Below are positions 17,338 through 25,342 of a DNA stretch of 57,671 nt, in pieces. The notes under the pieces are model-generated. The model did no database searches. It was not told where the DNA came from and worked only from the letters and a program-made list of their open reading frames with translations. Position numbers and translations under genes: made by a program. How positions within the stretch are numbered: position 1 is the stretch's first letter; each line of letters begins with the position of its first letter. Origin of the DNA: a bacterium D16-36 (GTDB taxonomy: Bacteria; Bacillota; Clostridia; Lachnospirales; Lachnospiraceae); assembly GCA_003611745.1 (NCBI GenBank), contig RAYF01000043.1:1-57671 (forward strand), read 5' to 3'.

Positions 17338-17628
17338 TTGAAAAACTATGAAGTGACCCTTGTCGCCCACTATGCAAAGACCGTTTCCATCCATGCCGAC
17401 AGCCCCGAACAGGCGGCGGAGAAGTTAAAGACCGTCCTGTTTGATACCGACCTTGTGAAGTTTTCCCAAGAGGATTTTGTCTGCGGCGAAGCCGAGATTA
17501 ACGACCCTATGGAGGATGCAGGGGAAGAAATCGAATCCGAGGGAGAGGATTTTGAGGACGGCTGCTGTTCGGAGTGTCCGTGCTTCAGAACGGTATGTAA
17601 AGGATGCTGTCATGAGGGTGGGGATTAA
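17338..17628 (+). CDS. Small acidic protein, DpnD/PcfM-like N terminus (96 aa)
   Basis: The start codon is TTG at 17338, chosen because AAGGGAGGA lies at 17320-17328 and no ATG follows in a sensible place. The first 45 residues (YEVTLVAHYAKTVSIHADSPEQAAEKLK) follow the pattern of DpnD/PcfM-type small domains: one strand, then a helix rich in Ala and Glu. The C terminus has a Cys cluster (CCSECPCFRTVCKGCC) that could bind zinc or iron. A role in the relaxosome or in expression control is only a guess. Confidence 0.7.
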   Translation: MKNYEVTLVAHYAKTVSIHADSPEQAAEKLKTVLFDTDLVKFSQEDFVCGEAEINDPMEDAGEEIESEGEDFEDGCCSECPCFRTVCKGCCHEGGD

Positions 17629-17767
17629 AGACACGTCTTACCAAGCACTGAATTTGGTTATCCATCTTCCGATGGAAACAAAATTCGCTTGTTAGGGGAA
17701 AGCTCCCCTAATACCCCGTGGAAAAGACCGCCGCCAGAGTGCGGCAGGAAGAAAGGAGTTTTTAAGG

Positions 17768-17932
17768 ATGAGAGATTTATTGTTCTTCGCTCTCGGCACA
17801 ACGCTCGGAGGGATGTTCGGCGTGGCGTGTATGTGCGTGCTGCAGGTTAACAGGCTCTCCGAGGGAAAGGGGGATTTGGATGCGGAAACGAAACGTGCAG
17901 ATACTGTTCCGACTGACCGAGGAAGAAGCTGA
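17768..17932 (+). CDS. DUF3789-type small membrane protein (54 aa)
   Basis: A 54-codon frame after GAAAGGAG (17751-17758) begins MRDLLFFALGTTLGGMFGVACMCV, a single Gly-rich hydrophobic span typical of the DUF3789 family found beside mobC in many Clostridia ICEs. The tail is hydrophilic and overlaps the mobC start by 53 bases in a different frame. The function is unknown; its place between the TOPRIM gene and the relaxosome genes is conserved in such elements to my knowledge. Confidence 0.7.
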   Translation: MRDLLFFALGTTLGGMFGVACMCVLQVNRLSEGKGDLDAETKRADTVPTDRGRS

Positions 17933-18212
17933 ATACCTCTGCTCCCTTGCAGAGCGGGCGGGGCATTCCAGACAAGCCCTGCTCCAGTCGATGGTCATGG
18001 GCTACCGCCTGTGCGAGAAGCCAGACCCAGAGTTTTATAAAATCATGCGGGAGCTGTCCGCCATCGGCAACCGCATCAACCAGCTTGCGGCAAAAGCGAA
18101 CGCCCTAAACTTTGTGGACACGCCGATGCTCTATGACGAAGCCAAGCGTTGGCGGGACTTCCGTCTGGACGTGGGCAAGTGCTACCTTGTGCCGAGGAAG
18201 ATGTCTGGCTGA
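17880..18212 (+). CDS. mobC: MobC-type relaxosome accessory protein (110 aa)
   Basis: The start at 17880 has AAAGGGGG at about 17866-17873. The N terminus has a ribbon-helix-helix-like strand and helix (VQILFRLTEEEAEYLCSLAERAGHSRQALLQSMVMG). The C-terminal helix contains the MobC hallmark LSAIGNRINQLAAKAN. MobC proteins bind oriT and help the relaxase open the nick region. The stop overlaps the start of the relaxase gene (TGATG), so the two proteins are made together. Length and motif fit the family. Confidence 0.9.
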   Translation: MRKRNVQILFRLTEEEAEYLCSLAERAGHSRQALLQSMVMGYRLCEKPDPEFYKIMRELSAIGNRINQLAAKANALNFVDTPMLYDEAKRWRDFRLDVGKCYLVPRKMSG

Positions 18213-19624
18213 TGGCGGTCTGCGAGATATGGGACGTAAAGGGCAGGCTCGACCACCCCATCGACTATGCCGAGAATCCAGAGAAGACCGCCAACCCCAA
18301 ATATACGGATGCGGACTTGCAGGCGATGGGTGACGTGATGAAGTACGCCACCAACGGCGACAAGACCGAGCGGCAGTTTTTCGTCACGGGCGTAAACTGC
18401 GACCCTGCCACCGCAAGGGACGAGATGATGATGGCAAAAGCCCAATGGAACGACCAGAGCGAGATTGTCTGCTACCACGGCTTCCAGAGCTTCAAGCATG
18501 GCGAGGTCACACCAGAGGTTGCCCATGAGGTCGGCGTGAAGCTGGCGGAGAAGATGTGGGGAGAAAGGTTTCAAGTAATCGTGGCGACACATCTGAACAC
18601 GGAATGCCTGCACAACCACTTTGTCGTCAACTCTGTTTCCTATATTGACGGCAGGCATTACCACGACAACAAGAAGAACCTGCGGCTGCTCCGTCAGCGT
18701 TCGGATGAATTGTGCCGTGAGTATTCCTTATCGGTCATCGAACATCCAAGCGGCAGGAAGAAGCCCTATGTCCTCTGCCAAGCCGAGAAAAACGGTCTGC
18801 CTACGAGGGACAGCGTGGCACGGCAGGCGGTGGACGAAGCCATCTCAAAATCGTTCACGCTGAAAGACTTTGACCGCCAGTTGTCGGAAATGGGATACCG
18901 CATCAATTTTGACCCCAACCGAAAATACTGGACGATAATCGGCAAGGGATGGCAAAGACCGAAGCGGCTCTACAAGCTCGGCGGGGACTACACCAATGAG
19001 CGGATAACGGAACGCATAAGGGAAAATTCCTATGCGGTCAAATTCCAGAACTTTTCCAGAGAACAGCCGCAGGTCAAAGTGTACCGTGTCCGTGGCTCTC
19101 TGAAAGACGCAAAGAAAATCGGCGGCTTGCGTGGGCTGTATCTCCACTACTGCTACAAGCTCGGCATCCTGCCAAAGAAGAAACAACAGAACTATGCAAG
19201 GCTTCACTATCTTCTGAAAGATGACTTGCTGAAGATGGAAGCCATCACAAACGAAACAAGGCTGCTCTGCCGCAACCATATCGACACGGCGGGGCAGCTT
19301 TTGTCTTATAAAGGCTCTCTGGAATCCGAGATGCAGGAGCTGACCGAACAGCGCAAGGGGCTTTACTCCCAGAGCCGCAAGGCAAGCGGCAAAGAAAAGG
19401 AAGCGGTCAAGGCTCGGCTGTCGGAAATCACGGGGCGTATGAAAACATTGCGGAGGGAGGTCAGATTATGTGAGGGAATCGAAGCCCGCAGCGACACCCT
19501 CAAAGAAAATTTAAATGTCATACGGGCAGACGAAAAAGAGAAGAAAGGAAAGGAGCTGATGAAGCATGAACACAGGCGGCGAAGCGGCGGAGCAAATCGT
19601 AAGGATGAGCTTGGAGGGATTTGA
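18212..19624 (+). CDS. Conjugative relaxase, MobP-like HUH nuclease (470 aa)
   Basis: The start at 18212 is favoured because it overlaps the mobC stop (TGATG) and begins the family pattern MAVCEIWDVKGRL. A frame extension upstream has no ribosome site. The catalytic Tyr is probably Y19 (HPIDYAENPEKT), and the metal-binding triad is H127, H134 and H136 (THLNTECLHNHFVVN). The C-terminal 200 residues are helical and basic. It nicks oriT, stays bound to the 5' end, and is delivered with the strand through VirD4 and the channel. Its final 59 bases overlap the PcfB gene. No clear oriT was found next to it. Confidence 0.9.
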   Translation: MAVCEIWDVKGRLDHPIDYAENPEKTANPKYTDADLQAMGDVMKYATNGDKTERQFFVTGVNCDPATARDEMMMAKAQWNDQSEIVCYHGFQSFKHGEVTPEVAHEVGVKLAEKMWGERFQVIVATHLNTECLHNHFVVNSVSYIDGRHYHDNKKNLRLLRQRSDELCREYSLSVIEHPSGRKKPYVLCQAEKNGLPTRDSVARQAVDEAISKSFTLKDFDRQLSEMGYRINFDPNRKYWTIIGKGWQRPKRLYKLGGDYTNERITERIRENSYAVKFQNFSREQPQVKVYRVRGSLKDAKKIGGLRGLYLHYCYKLGILPKKKQQNYARLHYLLKDDLLKMEAITNETRLLCRNHIDTAGQLLSYKGSLESEMQELTEQRKGLYSQSRKASGKEKEAVKARLSEITGRMKTLRREVRLCEGIEARSDTLKENLNVIRADEKEKKGKELMKHEHRRRSGGANRKDELGGI

Positions 19625-20420
19625 GGTCGCAGCCAGAATCACGGGGGCGGGTGCGAAGAACATCGCCATCCTCTTATATTCCATCTTAAAGGAAGAACAG
19701 AAAACCAAAGGAAAGGCAAGGCTCACAAACATGCTCCGCTCTGGCAAGGAGCTGAAAGTCTTTACCGTAAAGAGCGGCGACTTGAAGAAGTTCACGCAGG
19801 AAGCGAAGAAATACGGCGTACTCTACTGCGTTTTGGCAGACAGGGGGAACAAAGACCCCAATGCGGAGGTGGACGTGATTGCGAGAGCCGAGGACGCATC
19901 GAAAATCAGCCGCATTGTGGAGCGGTTCAGCCTTGCGTCGGTAGATACTGCTTCCATTGTGACCGAAGCGGAGAAATCGAAAGGGGAAAAGGCGAAAGCT
20001 GACAAAACCGCAGATGTAAAAGATGCAGATGCAAAGGACGGTCAGCCAGAGCCAGACGTCGGCGTGGAGGAAAAGGCGGAGAAAGACAGGCTCATGGACG
20101 CCCTTATGGGCAAGCCGCTCCAAAAGGAGGAAAACGCCCCAAACCCCTCGGTGGCAAAGACAGAAAAATCCCCTCTGTCCGAGCCTACCTTAAAGCAGCA
20201 AAGGAAGCCCGCAGAGGGGGCTGCTATGGCTAAGGCGGAGAAACCGTCAGTCAGGGAAGAACTGCGGAAGATAAAGGAGAGCCGCAAGGAGCAGGAAGCG
20301 GATGTTTCCCCTGCAAAAGAGAAATCTTCTGACAGGTCGAAGAAACCGCCCGCAGGAAAGACGGAGCATAAACAGCCCCAGAAGCGGAAACGGAAACCAA
20401 AATCGAAAGGAGCGAGATAA
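19566..20420 (+). CDS. PcfB family (DUF3801) conjugation protein (284 aa)
   Basis: The first 120 residues match the PcfB/DUF3801 pattern: a helical start (GGEAAEQIVRMSLEGFEVAARITGAGAKNIAILLYSIL), then a LRSGKELKVFTVKSGDLKKFTQEAKKYGVLYCVL strand-helix unit and a Glu-rich VDVIARAEDASKISRIVERF end. The last 150 residues are a disordered Lys/Glu/Pro-rich tail. In pCF10 the PcfB counterpart is required for transfer and works beside the coupling protein. Its first 59 bases lie inside the relaxase gene in another frame. A second PcfB gene occurs in ICE-B at 45210. Confidence 0.85.
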   Translation: MNTGGEAAEQIVRMSLEGFEVAARITGAGAKNIAILLYSILKEEQKTKGKARLTNMLRSGKELKVFTVKSGDLKKFTQEAKKYGVLYCVLADRGNKDPNAEVDVIARAEDASKISRIVERFSLASVDTASIVTEAEKSKGEKAKADKTADVKDADAKDGQPEPDVGVEEKAEKDRLMDALMGKPLQKEENAPNPSVAKTEKSPLSEPTLKQQRKPAEGAAMAKAEKPSVREELRKIKESRKEQEADVSPAKEKSSDRSKKPPAGKTEHKQPQKRKRKPKSKGAR

Positions 20421-20422
20421 GC

Positions 20423-21286
20423 ATGAGCATTTATGATGTATTCAGCGGCGGCAACAGAGCCTTTAACAAAGAGGAATGGGCTGCCCAAAAGCAGGAGCAG
20501 CGGAAAGAAGCCTATGGGCTGATTGACAATACCTGTTCTGAAATGATGGCGGACGGCGACAGCTTTCGCCAGTACCTTGACGTGCAGGGGCATTTTGACC
20601 GCTACTCCGTCAACAACGCCATCTTGGTTTCGGCACAGATGCCCGAAGCGACGCAGCTTAAAGATTACGGCAGTTGGAAACAGAGCCGTGCCTATGTGGA
20701 CAAGGACGCACAGAAAGTCACCATCCTTGAGCCGGGGAAAGAGTATGAGCGGGAGGACGGCTCAAAGGCGGTCGGCTACAACGCCAAGATAGTCTATGAC
20801 ATTTCCCAGACCTCGGCAAAGGACAGGCAGCAGCCGCAGGAAGCCAAAACCATGCGGGAGCTTGTGTCGGCGATGATTGACGCAAGCCCCGTTTCCTTTG
20901 TGCCAGTGGACGACCTTGAGCTGCCTGCGTTCTACGACAGCGCACAGCAGACCATCTTCATCAAGACGGGGCTTTCCGAGGAACAGCTCTTTGTCAGCAT
21001 GGCAAAGGAAGTGTCGGCGGCGGTCTTTGACTTCAAGCATAAGGAAAGCCGTGACGCTTCAGAGTTCAAATCGTTCTGCGTTGCCTATATGGTAAGCTCC
21101 CGCTACGGCGTGGACACGAAAGGTTTTAGCTTTGACAAGCTCCCGAAAGAATTTGAGGGTATGGAAACGCAGGAATTTAAAGGCGAGCTTGGCTCGATGC
21201 GTGACGTCCTCGGCGAAATCCAGTCGGACATGTATAAGAGCCTTGAAAAGAACAAGCCGCCCAAATCCAAAGAGCAGGAACGCTAA
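20423..21286 (+). CDS. ArdC-like protein with a degenerate zincin domain (287 aa)
   Basis: Residues about 30-140 follow the ArdC N-terminal pattern: FDRYSVNNAILVSAQMPEATQLKDYGSW, then a turn and KVTILEPGKEYE. ArdC N-terminal domains bind single-stranded DNA and, in other elements, shield it from restriction. The C-terminal half has the layout of the linked metallopeptidase, but the usual HExxH helix reads AKEVSAA (within FVSMAKEVSAAVFD), so both His ligands are absent and it should be inactive as a protease. It starts three bases after the PcfB stop and is followed by a 65-residue gene and virD4. Confidence 0.75.
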   Translation: MSIYDVFSGGNRAFNKEEWAAQKQEQRKEAYGLIDNTCSEMMADGDSFRQYLDVQGHFDRYSVNNAILVSAQMPEATQLKDYGSWKQSRAYVDKDAQKVTILEPGKEYEREDGSKAVGYNAKIVYDISQTSAKDRQQPQEAKTMRELVSAMIDASPVSFVPVDDLELPAFYDSAQQTIFIKTGLSEEQLFVSMAKEVSAAVFDFKHKESRDASEFKSFCVAYMVSSRYGVDTKGFSFDKLPKEFEGMETQEFKGELGSMRDVLGEIQSDMYKSLEKNKPPKSKEQER

Positions 21287-21301
21287 TCGGAGGTGCAGCC
21301 A

Positions 21302-21499
21302 ATGAAAGAAGAACGATACCATCTGGCATTGGATAAATACGATAAGAACATCGTCCTCAATGCCCTCAACACCCTGCGGACGCAGCAGATACAGGAGGAA
21401 CGCCCCACCGAGCCTGTTGACGAGCTGATAAGCAGGGTGGCATTCGCCCCGACCAAGAAAGTAAAGGTCGCCCCGTGCAAGTGCCATGAAGAACGGTGA
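21302..21499 (+). CDS. Small conjugation-operon protein (65 aa)
   Basis: A 65-residue protein preceded by GGAGGTG (21290-21296). The N-terminal half is a charged helix (ALDKYDKNIVLNALNTLRTQQIQEE) and the C-terminal half ends in KKVKVAPCKCHEER. It overlaps virD4 by 14 bases. Similar small genes often sit directly before virD4 in Clostridia ICEs and are unnamed. The function is unknown. Confidence 0.7.
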   Translation: MKEERYHLALDKYDKNIVLNALNTLRTQQIQEERPTEPVDELISRVAFAPTKKVKVAPCKCHEER

Positions 21500-23279
21500 T
21501 GATTACAAGGCGGGCTTAATCCTCTCTTTATGCGGCATTATCCCTGTCGTGTGGCTTGCCCTGCTGACAGCCCCTTATATCAGCGGCGGCATCGTGGAGA
21601 TAATCGGCAACTTATCCGCAGCAATCGAGAATCCGTTTTCCATAACGGTGTGTAAGGACAGCGTGAAAACTGTCCTTATTTTTCTGCTTGCCTACGGCAT
21701 GGGAATCGGCGTTTATTTTTCCACACGCAGGAACTACCGCAAAGGGGAGGAACACGGCTCTGCCAAATGGGGCAACGCAGGTACGCTTAATAAAAAATAC
21801 CGAGATAAGGACGCATCGGAGAACAAGCTGCTGACCCAGAGCGTCCGCATCGGGCTTGACGGGAAGAAGCACAGGAGGAATCTGAATATCCTCGTGGTGG
21901 GCGGCTCTGGTGCAGGAAAGACCAGATTTTTTTGTAAGCCGAACGTGATGCAGTGCAACACGTCAATGGTAATCTTAGACCCAAAGGGCGAGATTGTCCG
22001 TGACACGGGCGGGCTTTTGGAAAAGAAAGGCTATGAGGTGCGTGTGCTTGATTTAATCAACATGCACAAGAGCCACTGTTACAACCCGTTTGTTTATCTT
22101 CGGAACGACAACGACGTGCAGCGGCTTGTGACGAATCTCTTTAAGGCGACCACGCCGAAAGGCTCACAGTCGCAAGACCCGTTCTGGGACACGGCGGCGA
22201 GTATGCTTCTATTGTCCCTCGTGTTCTATCTGAAATACGAAGCCCCGCCAGAGGAACAGAATTTCCCGATGGTGATGGAGCTTTTAAGGGCAGGTGAGGT
22301 AAGGGAGGATGACGACAGCTATGTAAGCCCGCTTGACGAATTGTTTGACCGCTTGGAGATGGTAAACCCAGAGCATATCGCATTAAAGTATTACAGAGAT
22401 TACCATTCTGGTTCAGCCAAAACGCTAAAGAGCATCCAGATAACCCTTGCCGCAAGGCTTGAGAAGTTTAATCTGGAAAGCCTTGCAGGATTGACCGCCA
22501 CAGATGAATTGGATTTGCCGTCTTTGGGGGAGAAGAAAGTCGCACTGTTCGCACTGATACCAGACAACGACACCAGTTTCAATTTCCTTGTGTCGCTGTT
22601 ATACACGCAGCTATTCCAACAGTTATTCTACCTCGCCGACCATAAGTACGGCGGGAGTCTGCCCGTCCACTGCCAGTTTATTATGGATGAATTTGCCAAT
22701 GTTTCGCTGCCCGATGACTTTGACAAGATACTGTCAGTTATGAGGTCAAGGGGCGTGTCCGTTTCGATTATCCTGCAAAATCTGGCACAGCTCAAAGCCC
22801 TGTTTGAGAAACAGTGGGAAAGCATTGTCGGCAATGCCGATGAGTTCCTCTATCTCGGCGGCAACGAGCAGAGTACCCATAAGTTTGTAAGTGAGCTTCT
22901 TGGAAAAGCCACGATAGACACCAACACCTACGGGAAAAGCTCTGGGCGGAGCGGCAACTATTCCACTAACTACCAGATTTCGGGGCGTGAGCTTTTAACG
23001 CCAGACGAGGTGCGTATGCTAGACAACCGCTACGCACTTCTTTTTGTGCGTGGGGAACGCCCCGTCATGGATTTGAAGTACGACATCCTGAAACACCCGA
23101 ATGTGAAACTGACCGCCGACGGGGGGAAGCCGCCGTATATCCACGGCGAGCCGACGCAGGCGGTCGCAACCTTTGTGTTTGGCGGGGATATTCCAAAAGA
23201 CGCTGTTGCGCTTAACCCTGTCAGCACATCCTATGAGCTTCTGTCCGATGAGGACTTGGAAGAAATATTCAATTTATAA
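21486..23279 (+). CDS. virD4: VirD4/TraG-type coupling ATPase (597 aa)
   Basis: Two N-terminal membrane spans (about residues 8-30 and 58-77) anchor a cytosolic RecA-like motor. Walker A is GGSGAGKT (139-146), the conserved DPKGE motif is at 165-169, and Walker B is IMDEFANV with D401-E402. The rest follows the TraG/VirD4 fold. The protein links the relaxosome to the mating channel and drives DNA export at the membrane. Unlike the ICE-B copy it is intact, and it keeps an undisturbed version of the site where IME-C entered ICE-B. It ends 14 bases before the Maff2 gene. Confidence 0.95.
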   Translation: MKNGDDYKAGLILSLCGIIPVVWLALLTAPYISGGIVEIIGNLSAAIENPFSITVCKDSVKTVLIFLLAYGMGIGVYFSTRRNYRKGEEHGSAKWGNAGTLNKKYRDKDASENKLLTQSVRIGLDGKKHRRNLNILVVGGSGAGKTRFFCKPNVMQCNTSMVILDPKGEIVRDTGGLLEKKGYEVRVLDLINMHKSHCYNPFVYLRNDNDVQRLVTNLFKATTPKGSQSQDPFWDTAASMLLLSLVFYLKYEAPPEEQNFPMVMELLRAGEVREDDDSYVSPLDELFDRLEMVNPEHIALKYYRDYHSGSAKTLKSIQITLAARLEKFNLESLAGLTATDELDLPSLGEKKVALFALIPDNDTSFNFLVSLLYTQLFQQLFYLADHKYGGSLPVHCQFIMDEFANVSLPDDFDKILSVMRSRGVSVSIILQNLAQLKALFEKQWESIVGNADEFLYLGGNEQSTHKFVSELLGKATIDTNTYGKSSGRSGNYSTNYQISGRELLTPDEVRMLDNRYALLFVRGERPVMDLKYDILKHPNVKLTADGGKPPYIHGEPTQAVATFVFGGDIPKDAVALNPVSTSYELLSDEDLEEIFNL

Positions 23280-23293
23280 GGAGGATTTACCCT

Positions 23294-23650
23294 ATGAAAC
23301 TTTTCCAGAAAAACGAGAAGAAAGCAACCCAGAAACTGCCGATGACAGGCAAGGTAAAAAAGGGCTTCCGCCATTACTGCGTGGCGGTGCTTGCCGTTAT
23401 GATGGTATTTGGCACATCCATGACCGCCTTTGCCGCCAATGACCCGATTGCCGTCGTCAACAACCTTTCCAATTTCATCTTCGGTCTGATACGGGCGGTC
23501 GGGATGATTATGCTCGGCTTCGGCATCGTGCAGGTCGGCTTGTCGCTGAAATCCCACGACCCGTCCCAGAGGGCGAACGGTTTCCTCACACTGGCGGGCG
23601 GCGTTGTGATTACCTTTGCGAAAGAGATTTTGACCCTCATCACAGGCTAA
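23294..23650 (+). CDS. Maff2 family protein, probable pilin-like channel subunit (118 aa)
   Basis: A Lys-rich start precedes a signal-like span ending AFA-AND (residues about 30-50), followed by two hydrophobic helices (FIFGLIRAVGMIMLGFGIVQVG and FLTLAGGVVITFAKEIL). Size and topology match VirB2/TrbC-type channel subunits. The family name Maff2 comes from the pattern around NNLSNFIFGLIRAVG. It lies between virD4 and a virB6-like gene and is followed by a strong hairpin at 23694, which may help keep its mRNA more abundant than downstream messages. The pilin assignment is inferred from topology. Confidence 0.85.
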   Translation: MKLFQKNEKKATQKLPMTGKVKKGFRHYCVAVLAVMMVFGTSMTAFAANDPIAVVNNLSNFIFGLIRAVGMIMLGFGIVQVGLSLKSHDPSQRANGFLTLAGGVVITFAKEILTLITG

Positions 23651-23693
23651 TCCAAAACAGACTGAAATAACAGACTGACACAAGATAAGATAA

Positions 23694-23725
23694 CGGGGCA
23701 GATCCGCTCTGCGGAACTTGCCCCG
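23694..23725 (+). terminator. Strong hairpin between Maff2 and VirB6 genes, partial terminator or mRNA stabiliser
   Basis: CGGGGCA (23694-23700) pairs with TGCCCCG (23719-23725), and inside it ATCCGC pairs with GCGGA. There is no long T tract after it, so read-through is expected. The position fits processing or attenuation that would favour the upstream pilin-like message. Confidence 0.6.
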
Positions 23726-23755
23726 CTATCAAATTTTAAGAACGGAGGTGGTCGA

Positions 23756-24592
23756 ATGTCAGACAACTGGGTAGTCCAGAACTTGGAGAACGCCCTTGAC
23801 ACATGGAATGAAAAGTTAGCCGAGATATGGCAGCTCATCACCCAATCCCCAGAAACCTTTAAAGGCGGTGCGATATGGAAAGTCATCGTTGACATCCACG
23901 GAGCGTTGCAGGCGATAGGGCTTGCCCTGCTCGTGCTGTTTTTCGTCGTCGGCGTGATGCGTACCTGCGGCGACTTCGCAAGCGTGAAGAAGCCCGAACA
24001 CGCATTGAAGCTGTTCATCCGCTTCGCCCTTGCGAAAGGTGCGGTCACTTACGGCTTGGAGCTGATGATGGCTCTGTTCAAAATCGTGCAGGGCGTGATT
24101 TCTGCAATCATGAAAGCCGCAGGCTTCGGCTCGGCACAAAAGACCGTGCTGCCGACAGAGATAGTGACAGCCGTCGAGGACTGCGGCTTTTTCGAGAGCA
24201 TCCCTCTCTGGGCGGTCACGCTGATAGGCGGGCTGTTCATCACGGTATTGTCGTTCATTATGATAATGTCGGTGTACGGCAGGTTTTTTAAGCTATATTT
24301 ATATACCGCCATCGCCCCCGTGCCGCTGTCCTCGTTTGCGGGGGAGCCGAGCCAGAGCGTGGGCAAGAGCTTCATCAAGAGCTACTCCGCCGTGTGCCTT
24401 GAGGGGGCAATCATCGTGCTTGCCTGCATCATCTTCTCGGTGTTTGCGGCGTCCCCGCCCGCAGTCAACCCCGATGCGGCGGCGGTCACGATGGTATGGG
24501 GCTATATCGGGGAATTGGTGTTCAATATGCTCGTCCTTGTCGGTGCGGTCAAGATGGCAGACCGTGTTGTGCGTGAGATGATGGGCTTGTAA
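23756..24592 (+). CDS. VirB6/TrbL-like integral membrane protein (278 aa)
   Basis: About five hydrophobic helices follow a short amphipathic N terminus: around residues 43-66 (ALQAIGLALLVLFFVVGVM), 85-110, 145-170 (LWAVTLIGGLFITVLSFIMIM), 175-200 and 215-275. A Glu/Ser/Gly loop (PLSSFAGEPSQSVGKSFIKSY) is conserved in this ICE family. VirB6-type proteins form the inner-membrane part of the DNA channel. The ribosome site is CGGAGGTGG (23743-23751). It is followed closely by a small gene of different composition and then by prgI and virB4. Confidence 0.85.
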   Translation: MSDNWVVQNLENALDTWNEKLAEIWQLITQSPETFKGGAIWKVIVDIHGALQAIGLALLVLFFVVGVMRTCGDFASVKKPEHALKLFIRFALAKGAVTYGLELMMALFKIVQGVISAIMKAAGFGSAQKTVLPTEIVTAVEDCGFFESIPLWAVTLIGGLFITVLSFIMIMSVYGRFFKLYLYTAIAPVPLSSFAGEPSQSVGKSFIKSYSAVCLEGAIIVLACIIFSVFAASPPAVNPDAAAVTMVWGYIGELVFNMLVLVGAVKMADRVVREMMGL

Positions 24593-24618
24593 TTATCCAA
24601 CAGGAAAGGAAAATTGAA

Positions 24619-24855
24619 ATGAAAAAAGAAACGAAGTATTGCCAGAATTATAATATCCATTTGCTAAATGGAGAAGTCATCGGGGCTTCCGAAGCCTATG
24701 ACCTGCCTGCTGAAAAAGGACTGGTCGGAAAATTTGAAAAAGCTGACGATAACGAGATATTTGAAATCGGGGATGCCATTTCTGGATTTGCATATATCCC
24801 AAAACGCAGCATCCTCTTTATTTCGACGGGGGATGTCGGGGAGGAGAGGTGCTGA
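24619..24855 (+). CDS. Small hypothetical protein between virB6-like and prgI genes (78 aa)
   Basis: A 78-residue protein, somewhat richer in A and T than its neighbours, preceded by AGGAAAGG (24601-24608). The sequence suggests a small beta-barrel: HLLNGEVIGASEAYDLP, then FEIGDAISGFAYIPKRSILFISTGD. No family is recognised. The last bases nearly touch the prgI start. It could be a channel accessory protein or a recent insertion into the operon. Confidence 0.65.
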   Translation: MKKETKYCQNYNIHLLNGEVIGASEAYDLPAEKGLVGKFEKADDNEIFEIGDAISGFAYIPKRSILFISTGDVGEERC

Positions 24856-24856
24856 T

Positions 24857-25342
24857 ATGGAAGTCAAGATAAATAAGGAAATCCGCAACTACACGGAATC
24901 CATGTTCTTCGGGCTGTCGATGCGGCAGTTCCTGTTTTCCGTGCTTGCCTGCGGCGTGGCGGTCGGCTTGTTCTTCCTGCTCCGTGGCAGGTTTGGGACG
25001 GAAACATTGAGCTGGATGTGCATCTTGGGGGCTTCCCCTTTTGCGGTCATGGGCTTTGTAAGGTATAACGGCATGACCGCCGAGCAGTTTGTGTGGGCAT
25101 GGATAAAGTCGCAGTTTCTGATGCCGAAGAAGATTTTATTTGCCCCAGAGAATCTTTATTACGAAGCGATGAAGAACGCCATTGAAGCCCATGAAAAGGG
25201 CTTGCCCGCCGTGCAGGATAAGAAAAAGAAAAAATGCAGGAGGGCAAGGCGCAAAGCGGCACGGGAACGGAGAAAACAGGCTGAAAAAGCCAGAAAGAAA
25301 AATAAGAAATCAAGAAAGCGCAAGGAGGTAGACCATGATTAA
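24857..25342 (+). CDS. prgI: PrgI family conjugation membrane protein, VirB3-like (161 aa)
   Basis: The start at 24857 follows GGGGAGGAGAGG (24838-24849). The protein begins with the PrgI pattern MEVKINKEIRNYTESMFFGLSMRQFLFSV, with two membrane spans (about 22-42 and 49-70). A later MTAEQFVWAWIKSQFLMPKKILF segment is typical. The last 45 residues are almost entirely Lys and Arg. PrgI proteins correspond to VirB3 and associate with the VirB4 ATPase, whose gene overlaps this one by eight bases. Confidence 0.85.
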   Translation: MEVKINKEIRNYTESMFFGLSMRQFLFSVLACGVAVGLFFLLRGRFGTETLSWMCILGASPFAVMGFVRYNGMTAEQFVWAWIKSQFLMPKKILFAPENLYYEAMKNAIEAHEKGLPAVQDKKKKKCRRARRKAARERRKQAEKARKKNKKSRKRKEVDHD

